64,000 nt of DNA from Flavobacterium restrictum. GTDB lineage: Bacteria > Bacteroidota > Bacteroidia > Flavobacteriales > Flavobacteriaceae. The translations under genes and the position numbers were made by a program. The DNA lies in the NCBI RefSeq assembly GCF_007097245.1, contig NZ_VJZT01000002.1, positions 179,859-243,858 of the forward strand, read 5' to 3'. Numbering within the stretch: the first letter of the stretch is position 1; each line of letters begins with the position of its first letter. This document shows, one piece after another, positions 44,071 through 51,614 of this stretch. The notes beneath the pieces were generated by a model. It searched no databases. It was not told the DNA's origin and saw only the letters and a list, made by a program, of their open reading frames with translations.

Positions 44071-44136
44071 CACGCCCAAATTATAATGCTGTAAATTGTA
44101 GAATTAAGCGGTTTTATTTAAAATCAGATTTTGCCA

Positions 44137-45600
44137 TTAATAAACTAGTGTTTGTATAGCATGCGAAGGAATTACGACTACTGTTTTCTCTGTACCAATG
44201 ATTAAATTATAAGTTACTTTTTGATTGCTTTGGTTCATGACAACGGTAACCATTTTGCCATTTGTGTTCAGGAATGAAGTACTTAAAAGGCTGCTTCGGC
44301 TCACTGCCGTACTCACTCGTTTGGCATTGGTATGAATGAATTTAGAAAAATGCCCAATGTAATAATAGGAAGGCGTGTAGATTAATTCTCCCGAACGAAT
44401 ATCGGCATGAATTGGGGCAAAACAAAAATTACCTACGTGATTAGGGCCACCATTTTGATCCAAAAGTATGTTCCAATCCGTCCAACCTACAGTCCCGTTG
44501 TTAAAATCATTAATCATAGAAGTCCCGTATCGCTCGGCATTACCCCAAAACTGATATTTGGCAGCGTCAAATTTTTCGACACAACCTTCGGTAAATAGCA
44601 GTTTTTTGTCGGGATAGGCTTCGTAAACTTTGCGAACATTGTCGAACATAGGAGCTCCACCTGCCCAGGTTTCATACCAGTGATAAGCCATTCCCCAAGC
44701 ATACTTTGCTGCTTCTGGATCATCATAAATCACGTTAGCACGCTGGGTCATCAAATCCCGATTGTGATCCCAAACTACAATTTTTTTATCTCCCAAACCT
44801 TCTTTTTTCATTGTTGGTCCAAGAAAATTTTTCAGGAAATCGCGTTCGGCTTCAGCGGTATAGACACACGATTCCCATTTTTGAACGGCCATTGGTTCGT
44901 TTTCGGTGGTGATTCCCCAAATTGGCATTCCTTCTTTTTCGTAGGCTTTGATAAATTTGGTGTAATAATTAGCCCAAGCTTGGTAATATTCTGGGAGTAA
45001 GGTGCCGCCTTTTAGCATACTTTTATTGCTTTTCATAAAAGCAGGAGGGCTCCATGGCGTTACGTAAAGCAACAATTTTCCGCCAGCAATTTTGGTTGCT
45101 TCTTTAATCAAAGGGATTCGGTATTGCTTGTCGTGCTCGATACTGAAGGTTTTCAAACTCGCATCGCCTTCCTGAATGTAGGTGTAACTTGCGCTACTAA
45201 AATCCGTACTATGAATAGACGTTCTGGCCAGTGTATAGCCAATGCCGCTATTTTTATCATAATAAGCATGCAGTAGTTCTTGTTGTTTCTCTTTGGACAA
45301 TTTGGCATAAACTTCGGCACTAGCATCCGTAATGGCACCACCAATTCCCATAAAGGATTGAAAGGTTTTTTGAGGAGCTACAAAAATCGAAATTTCTGTT
45401 TCCAAGGGTTGCTTGGTAGCTACAAAAGCGAGAGTATCAGTTGGGGTCAGCCTTAATTTAGTGCTATCAGCCGTGGTGTAAACGGTAACCAATTTGCCTT
45501 TGGTTGTAAAATCAGTTTGGTGCTTTTTGACTTTTTGCCCTTGAGCGAAAAAAGAAAAAGAGCACAGGAGACAAATAAGTTTTAAGCTATTATTTTTCAT
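44137..45600 (-). CDS. GH30 glycosidase, secreted (beta-1,6-glucanase or glucosylceramidase type)
   Basis: The 487-residue protein has a signal peptide (MKNNSLKLICLLCSFSFFAQGQ), no lipobox, and a full GH30 domain. FMGIGGAITDASAEVYAKL, VTPWSPPAFMKSN, TTENEPMAVQKWESC (acid/base about E235), LFTEGCVE (nucleophile about E338) and GTVGWTDWNILLDQNGGPNH are the subfamily 1 hallmarks. The C-terminal beta-domain ends in ETVVVIPSHAIQTLVY-like sequence. It is divergent in sequence from the other GH30 gene, so the two likely differ in substrate or place of action: this one soluble, the other tethered. Confidence 0.9.
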   Translation of the reverse strand: MKNNSLKLICLLCSFSFFAQGQKVKKHQTDFTTKGKLVTVYTTADSTKLRLTPTDTLAFVATKQPLETEISIFVAPQKTFQSFMGIGGAITDASAEVYAKLSKEKQQELLHAYYDKNSGIGYTLARTSIHSTDFSSASYTYIQEGDASLKTFSIEHDKQYRIPLIKEATKIAGGKLLLYVTPWSPPAFMKSNKSMLKGGTLLPEYYQAWANYYTKFIKAYEKEGMPIWGITTENEPMAVQKWESCVYTAEAERDFLKNFLGPTMKKEGLGDKKIVVWDHNRDLMTQRANVIYDDPEAAKYAWGMAYHWYETWAGGAPMFDNVRKVYEAYPDKKLLFTEGCVEKFDAAKYQFWGNAERYGTSMINDFNNGTVGWTDWNILLDQNGGPNHVGNFCFAPIHADIRSGELIYTPSYYYIGHFSKFIHTNAKRVSTAVSRSSLLSTSFLNTNGKMVTVVMNQSNQKVTYNLIIGTEKTVVVIPSHAIQTLVY

Positions 45601-45684
45601 ATTCTATAGTATTTTAGTTTGAAAATTCAGTTTGTTTAAAAAAAGTGTTTTTCAAAATTAACGGTATTATTTGAGAATTCAATT

Positions 45685-45727
45685 TTTTATAAAAAATAGC
45701 CCAAAATCCTAGGAAAATGGGCTATTT
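45685..45727 (-). terminator. Terminator after the surface glycan-binding lipoprotein gene
   Basis: The arms AAATAGCCCA and TGGGCTATTT, read on the reverse strand, are followed by a T run. It separates susC-susD-lipoprotein from the GH30 genes, so those may need readthrough or their own promoter. Confidence 0.8.
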
Positions 45728-45755
45728 CACCAACTAAACTCAATTTAAACTTAAC

Positions 45756-46616
45756 TTATTTTCCTCTCATTTCAACATTTGTAATAGAAATTCCTGTAGC
45801 CCCAATGTTTTCACCACCGCATTTAATTACTAAATAAATAGTTCCTGACTCTGCAAATTTGACAACATTTCCAGAACCTACGCAGCCCACAGCCGATAGT
45901 TTCCCTTCAAAAGACCCCGTGGCACAACCGTCCCAAGTGCTCATTCCCATTCTACGACCCTCTGCGGAGTAATCGCTGTTTTGAACAGGAACTGTTTTTG
46001 AAGCATAGACTTCAAACCAAGTATTTGAGGAACCTCCACCAAAAACTTTCATATCAATTTTATATTCTTTGCCCGCTTGAACCTGAATAGCTTGGTATAT
46101 CCCTTGCTGATTCCAACCGCCTCCTTTTATGGTAGCACTTCCTGAATTGAAAGACCAGCTCGTACCAGAATCACTGATTTTTAGAATAGTCCATTTGGCG
46201 TGATCAGCCGCATTAGCAAACCTACCACCAAGTACCAAATTCCCTTTGGCAGGGTCCGAAGTAGCCACTACAAGTTCTTGTGCAACGGTATTGGTCAAAC
46301 CTCCTCTACCTATTGCAGTGTGTTTTATGGTATAAGTACCAGCATCTGGCAAGGCAATTACCTCGGACATTTTGCCTACAAAAGCGCCTTCGCCAATATC
46401 CCATTTGGATGCAATGACATTGGTTGTTTGCGCATTCAAAGTGTAATTGTTAACCGCTCCAGACACCGGAGTGATTGTAAATGCAGCATCAACATTAGGG
46501 TCAGACAAACCGTTACCGTCCCCAACTGCATCAGTAGAACAACTGGTTAATCCACTTACTGTTGCCATAGCAAACAGCAGGAACACACTTCTTTTTAAAA
46601 TTATATTTAAGTTCAT
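45756..46616 (-). CDS. Surface glycan-binding lipoprotein with PKD domain (SusE-position)
   Basis: The 286-residue protein has a lipoprotein signal (SVFLLFAMATVSGLTSC), a PKD-like domain (AAFTITPVSGAVNNYTLNAQTTN... DAGTYTIKHTAIGRGGLT) and a carbohydrate-binding-type beta-sandwich (ANAADHAKWTILKISDSGTSWSF... GWNQQGIYQAIQV). Such proteins follow susD in many loci and bind the target glycan at the cell surface. No catalytic motif is seen. It follows susD with a 16-base gap. Confidence 0.82.
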   Translation of the reverse strand: MNLNIILKRSVFLLFAMATVSGLTSCSTDAVGDGNGLSDPNVDAAFTITPVSGAVNNYTLNAQTTNVIASKWDIGEGAFVGKMSEVIALPDAGTYTIKHTAIGRGGLTNTVAQELVVATSDPAKGNLVLGGRFANAADHAKWTILKISDSGTSWSFNSGSATIKGGGWNQQGIYQAIQVQAGKEYKIDMKVFGGGSSNTWFEVYASKTVPVQNSDYSAEGRRMGMSTWDGCATGSFEGKLSAVGCVGSGNVVKFAESGTIYLVIKCGGENIGATGISITNVEMRGK

Positions 46617-46632
46617 ATTTTTTTGCTTTAGA

Positions 46633-48141
46633 TTAGTTGTAATTTGGATTTTGTTTCATTTTAGTCCCTAGCAATTCGTTCGCAGGTATAGGAAGAATTT
46701 CATCTTTACCAGCAACAAATCCTCTACTACCCAACTTTGCAGTAGCATCGCCCCAGCGAACTAAATCAAAAAATCGGTGGCCTTCGCCAGCAAGTTCCAG
46801 TCTTCTTTCAGCTTTAATGGCGGCCAATGTTACTGGAACAGACGGCAAACCAACTCTAGTGCGAACAGCATCCAGCAAGGCTTGTGCTCTTGGACCTGAA
46901 CCCAATGCTTCGGCTTCCATCAAATAGGTATCGGCCAATCGAATCACGTATGAATCTTGTTTATAGTTCAGCTCGGCTGCGCCACCACCCGTTCTAACAT
47001 CTGTTTTTCTTGGTAAAAACTTGTTGAGAAAATAACCGGTATCTTGATAACCCCCAATATAATCAGCCGTTCCAGCTGCTTTTAAGGCTTTCATATCATA
47101 AACAGTAGCTTCAAAACGGGGATCCATTTTTATAGCATCGTATAAATCATTTGTAATCACATTAAAGCTCCATCCCGAAGGCAAATCGGCAGCAGGAGAA
47201 TTCGTTGGTCTGGAATAGCTACGAATTCCTACCATGACATTTACGGTATTTCCTTCGTCTGCTCCTGAACCCCAAAATCCCCAATCCGAATTTCCAGCAC
47301 TTGTATGCACCACTTCGATTAATGACTCCGAATTGAATTTATTAGAAAAAACCCATAAATCACTATACTTGGCAAGCAATTTATTGCCATATTGACTCGT
47401 TCCACCAGGAGTTCCGTTAACTTGGGCGAGCATACTTGCGGCTTCGGTTTTTTTGCCTTCGTATAAATACACTTTTCCTAGCATGGCTTGCGCACCCGCT
47501 TTGGTCAATCGACCAGACTCGGTAGCTGCGATAACACTGGTAGGCAAACCACCAATAGCCTCGGTCAAATCTTTTTCGATTTGCACATAAACTGCCTCTG
47601 GTGTGGCTTGTTCCACATTATAAATGTTAGTAGTTGTTAATGGCTCTAATAGCAACGGAACATTCTTGAATAACCGAACAAGGTTAAAATAATAAATGGC
47701 ACGCAATGCTTTAGTTTCGGCAACAAATCTAGTTTTCAAATTATCTGGCATATTCGTATCAGGCAATTTTACAAGCAAGGTATTGGCTCTATAAATCCCT
47801 TGAAAATGATCATTCCAGAAACTAGCAGGCACATTAGTAGCCGTAAGCGTGTGGGTAGAAAAAGCTTGAAGTCCAGCGCCATCCGTTGCACCACCGCCTC
47901 CAGCATAATGATCATCTGAACCGGCATTCATCATGGTAATCATGTTTTCAAATCCACCAGAATTTTTTCTAATGGGATCATAAACCCCTACCAAAGCCGC
48001 AGTTGCTTGTTGCTCATTGGAATAATAATTCTCCGAAAGAAAAGCACCTTTAGGAGTGATAGTTACAAAATCCTGTGTACATGATCCTAAAGAAATCAGT
48101 ACAGCGGCAATAAAAATAGGTTTAAATTGTATCGTTTTCAT
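46633..48141 (-). CDS. SusD/RagB-family outer membrane glycan-binding lipoprotein
   Basis: The 502-residue protein forms the lid of the SusCD oligosaccharide importer. It has a lipoprotein signal ending SLGSC, the SusD start DFVTITPKGAFLSENYYSNEQQA, the TPR-containing segment with AETKALRAIYYFNLVRLFKNVPLL and the C-terminal ERRLELAGEGHRFFDLVRWGDA. All are hallmarks of SusD. It lies 14 bases after susC. Confidence 0.95.
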   Translation of the reverse strand: MKTIQFKPIFIAAVLISLGSCTQDFVTITPKGAFLSENYYSNEQQATAALVGVYDPIRKNSGGFENMITMMNAGSDDHYAGGGGATDGAGLQAFSTHTLTATNVPASFWNDHFQGIYRANTLLVKLPDTNMPDNLKTRFVAETKALRAIYYFNLVRLFKNVPLLLEPLTTTNIYNVEQATPEAVYVQIEKDLTEAIGGLPTSVIAATESGRLTKAGAQAMLGKVYLYEGKKTEAASMLAQVNGTPGGTSQYGNKLLAKYSDLWVFSNKFNSESLIEVVHTSAGNSDWGFWGSGADEGNTVNVMVGIRSYSRPTNSPAADLPSGWSFNVITNDLYDAIKMDPRFEATVYDMKALKAAGTADYIGGYQDTGYFLNKFLPRKTDVRTGGGAAELNYKQDSYVIRLADTYLMEAEALGSGPRAQALLDAVRTRVGLPSVPVTLAAIKAERRLELAGEGHRFFDLVRWGDATAKLGSRGFVAGKDEILPIPANELLGTKMKQNPNYN

Positions 48142-48155
48142 AATTCTTTTATGTG

Positions 48156-51100
48156 TTAAAATTGTACGTTAGCACCAAGCATAAACGTTCTTGCTTGTGG
48201 ATAAATTCCTTTGTCTATACCAAATACGCCTCCCCCAATTTCAGGATCATAACCTGAATATTTAGTAAACGTAAACAAGTTTTCGGCGGTGATGTACATG
48301 CGCAATTTACTAGCTCCAATTTTTGAAATAGCATCGCTTGGCAATGAATAGCCTATTTGAACCACTTTTAGACGGAGGTAATCTCCTTTTTCTAAATAGA
48401 AATCGGACATTTTTTCGAAATTTCCGTTGGTATCATTATTAGTCAATCTAGGATAATCGTTGGATGTTCCTTCACCTGTCCAGCGGTTTAAAGCGCTTGT
48501 TTGATAGTTAGCTGTCAAGATATCCAATCTTCGCAATCCCTGAAAAATTTTGTTTCCAGCTGCTCCTTGTGCAAAAGCCATGAAATCAAAGTTTTTGTAG
48601 TCAAGATTCAAGGTCAAGCCAAAAGTATATTTTGGAATATTACTTCCTAAAAATTGCTTATCAGTATCGCTAATGCTTCCATTCCCGTCCGTATCTACCC
48701 ATTTAAAATCACCCGGTTTAGCATTTGGCTGGATTAATCCTCCATTGGCATTGGTGTATTGGTTGATTTCGGTTTGATTTTGAAAAATGCCATTGGTTTT
48801 ATACCCATAAAAAGAGTTATAGGATTGTCCCACTTTTGTTCTTGTTACCACACCCATATTTTGAAAAGAAGCATCTCCCCCAATATAATCCGAGTCGGCA
48901 GCCACATAAGTCACTTGGTTTTTCAAGTAAGCCACATTTCCGTTGAGCGAAAAATTAACTTGTCCCAATTGTTTTTTGTACCCCAATTCCACTTCTATTC
49001 CTTTATTGTCCATATCAGCAACATTCCCGTAAGGTGCTGCTGAAACACCTACATATCCTGGGATTCGTATAGGACGTAAAATTCCTTTTGTTGATTTTTT
49101 ATACAAATCAACCGTAAGGTTTATGGTATTGAAAAATTTAGATTCGAAACCTACATTGGCTTGAGATGTTTCTTCCCATCTCAAATCAGGATTGTCTAAT
49201 GTTAAATTAGCATATCCTGTAGTTATAGCTCCAGCGTTTCCAAAAGAATAATTATTTCCACCAGAAACTAACGATAAATACCTGAAATCAGCAATGGCAT
49301 CATTCCCTACAACTCCATAACCACCTCGAATTTTCAAAGTATTTACAACATTATTATCTTTCCAAAAATCTTCTTTGGTTACGACCCATCCTACATTAAA
49401 GGAAGGAAAAACGCCAAATTTATGATTGGGACCAAAACGAGAAGATCCATCACGACGCACAATTCCTGTAAATAAATATCTCTCTTTGCAATCATAATTT
49501 ACTCTGGCAAATAACGATGCTAATTTATGCTCCGTACTGTCATACGTATACGAGGATCTATCTGATTGTGGAATATCAAAATTGAAAGACGCATCATGAT
49601 AATCCGTAATAGGTAAGCCAAATAAAGTCGCTCCATTGCCCCCACCAATATTCTCAACATAAGCACCTTGACCTAATAATACTGTGAAATGATGTTCCCC
49701 AAAATTATTAGAATAGGTTAATGTATTCTCAACATTCCAGTTAAAACTTTTGTTCTCGCCAATGCCGTAATTGTTTTTAAGCACACTTGAAGTAGCACTT
49801 AAATAAAAAACGGGTGTAAAAGATTGTCCGCCCCAGTAGGAAATTTTCCCTCCAAAAGTTGTTCTTACTTTCAAATGGCTGTTTACTGCAGCTTCCATAT
49901 ACGCATTGCCAACAAAATCATCAGACCAACTATAGCCGCCAAGCCTAGTTTGGGTATAGGCCAAAGGATTTGTCATTTCTTGACCAACCACACTAGAGAT
50001 TCCGTACGGATTTCCGTTAGCATCACGAATCACAGGATTGCTGGCATAAGGCGCACCATTTGCTTTTACAGGATCTGTTTCAACAAGAGGCGTTGTAGGA
50101 TCCAAGTTGATTGCAGAACTCAATGGGCCACCAAATTCGCTGTTGGTATTTCCTATTCCAACCGTTTTTTGTCTTGTAAATCCTAATGTTTGTCCAAAAG
50201 TAAAAACTTTAGAAATCTTGTGTGTCGAGTTCAAACGAAAGTTCTTTTTGTTGTAATTAGAAATATCCGTAGCCACAATTCCCTCTTGATTAGTAAGACC
50301 AAAAGAAGCATAAAAGTTAGAAACTTCATTCCCGCCACTAATGCTTAATTCATGTGAATAGCGCGCTGCACTGGTATTAAAAATTGCTTTTTGCCAATCG
50401 GTTCCTGCACCTAACGAAGCTGGATTTGCATAAAGTAATCCACCGCCAGCCGCAACTGATTTCTCATTCATAATGGTAGCATATTGCGTAGCATTCAACA
50501 AATCCAAGGATTTTGCCGAAGAAGAAATACCTGTAAACCCATTATAAGAAACGGTAATTTTCCCTGATTTTCCCTTTTTGGTGGTCACCAAAATAACTCC
50601 CGTTGCAGCACGAGTTCCATAAATAGCAGCCGAAGCCGCGTCCTTAAGAACCTCTATCGATTCGATATCCGATTGATTCAAAAAACCAATACCACCCGCA
50701 TCAACAACAATACCGTCAATAACCCATAACGGATTATTTCCCCCATCGCCAAAAGTAGTTACCCCACGAACTCTAATAGTAGAACCAGATCCAGGCTGTC
50801 CTGAACTTGACATAATAGTTACACCAGAAACTCTCCCTTGTAATGCTTGCTCGATGCGTCCATTTGGGATTTTTTCTAGGTCTTTTGCCTTCACACTCGA
50901 GATTGCTCCTGTTACTACACTTTTCTTTTGGGTTCCATACCCAACCACGACAACCTCGTTCAAATCTTGCGAATCGGGCAGTAGTTTCACGTCGATTTTA
51001 GTTTTTCCGTTTAGTGTTTGTTGTACCGTTTTGTACCCCACAAAACTAAAAATCAAAGTACTTGAAACGGGCGCTTTAATGTCATAATTCCCATCAAAAT

Positions 51101-51266
51101 CAGAAGCAGTAGCCTTGGTCGTCCCTTTGATTAAAACTGTTGCTCCAGGAATAGGTAATCCACTTTCGTCGTAAATTTTTCCGCTTATCTTAACATCTTG
51201 TGCTTGTCCATAAACTGAAAATAAGAGAGACGAAAAACAAAAAATAAGTAATTTTGTTAATTTCAT
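48156..51266 (-). CDS. SusC/RagA-family TonB-linked outer membrane transporter
   Basis: SusC-like proteins are TonB-dependent channels importing oligosaccharides bound by SusD. The 1036-residue protein has a signal peptide (LLIFCFSSLLFSVYGQAQ) and a carboxypeptidase-like regulatory domain (ISGKIYDESGLPIPGATVLIKGT). The TonB box region (DLNEVVVVGYGTQKKS), the plug with IRVRGVTTFG and NPLWVIDGIVVD, and a large beta-barrel ending in an aromatic residue (TFMLGANVQF) follow. It is the first gene of the reverse-strand operon. Confidence 0.96.
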   Translation of the reverse strand: MKLTKLLIFCFSSLLFSVYGQAQDVKISGKIYDESGLPIPGATVLIKGTTKATASDFDGNYDIKAPVSSTLIFSFVGYKTVQQTLNGKTKIDVKLLPDSQDLNEVVVVGYGTQKKSVVTGAISSVKAKDLEKIPNGRIEQALQGRVSGVTIMSSSGQPGSGSTIRVRGVTTFGDGGNNPLWVIDGIVVDAGGIGFLNQSDIESIEVLKDAASAAIYGTRAATGVILVTTKKGKSGKITVSYNGFTGISSSAKSLDLLNATQYATIMNEKSVAAGGGLLYANPASLGAGTDWQKAIFNTSAARYSHELSISGGNEVSNFYASFGLTNQEGIVATDISNYNKKNFRLNSTHKISKVFTFGQTLGFTRQKTVGIGNTNSEFGGPLSSAINLDPTTPLVETDPVKANGAPYASNPVIRDANGNPYGISSVVGQEMTNPLAYTQTRLGGYSWSDDFVGNAYMEAAVNSHLKVRTTFGGKISYWGGQSFTPVFYLSATSSVLKNNYGIGENKSFNWNVENTLTYSNNFGEHHFTVLLGQGAYVENIGGGNGATLFGLPITDYHDASFNFDIPQSDRSSYTYDSTEHKLASLFARVNYDCKERYLFTGIVRRDGSSRFGPNHKFGVFPSFNVGWVVTKEDFWKDNNVVNTLKIRGGYGVVGNDAIADFRYLSLVSGGNNYSFGNAGAITTGYANLTLDNPDLRWEETSQANVGFESKFFNTINLTVDLYKKSTKGILRPIRIPGYVGVSAAPYGNVADMDNKGIEVELGYKKQLGQVNFSLNGNVAYLKNQVTYVAADSDYIGGDASFQNMGVVTRTKVGQSYNSFYGYKTNGIFQNQTEINQYTNANGGLIQPNAKPGDFKWVDTDGNGSISDTDKQFLGSNIPKYTFGLTLNLDYKNFDFMAFAQGAAGNKIFQGLRRLDILTANYQTSALNRWTGEGTSNDYPRLTNNDTNGNFEKMSDFYLEKGDYLRLKVVQIGYSLPSDAISKIGASKLRMYITAENLFTFTKYSGYDPEIGGGVFGIDKGIYPQARTFMLGANVQF

Positions 51267-51349
51267 TTTTCTAAAAATTTTGGTTAATTAATTAGTAATT
51301 TGAAGCAATACTACAGTTATTTTTTTGGTATTCGTTTTTTATAATCCTT

Positions 51350-51399
51350 ACAAAAACACATCAAATCTATTTTAAAGACTAAACAAAAACACATCAAAT
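51350..51399. promoter_or_regulatory. Direct repeat ACAAAAACACATCAAAT x2 upstream of susC
   Basis: The same 17 bases occur at 51350-51366 and 51383-51399, 33 bases (about three helical turns) apart, with no other sequence conserved around them. They lie between the divergent regulator and susC and overlap the putative susC -7 box, so they are good candidates for the regulator's operator. Confidence 0.6.
51362..51369 (-). promoter_or_regulatory. Putative -7 box of the susC operon
   Basis: TAGATTTG on the reverse strand fits TAnnTTTG and lies about 96 bases before the susC start, overlapping the first copy of the direct repeat. A matching -33 TTG is not obvious. Confidence 0.4.
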
Positions 51400-51614
51400 G
51401 TTTTATAAATATCTATTTTACAGTTATTTAAAAATATTTTTATGTTATATCCAAAGAATAAAAACTAAAAAACAACCCTACATTTATCAAAAAACTGCTA
51501 TTTTCGCTTTTATTGCGGAATTCATCAAAAAAAGAACTAAATAAAATGTGTATTGCCATCAGTAAATCAAGCCATTCCGCAGTGAATCCAAATGCTATTC
51601 TCAAAACCAAAAAA

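Larger units (their letters stand above)
51267..51614. other. Divergent control region of the polysaccharide locus
   Basis: 348 AT-rich bases without a gene. It contains the 17-base direct repeat and the susC -7 box. An in-frame ATG/other start at 51513 for the regulator is possible but lacks a signal peptide. Confidence 0.6.
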
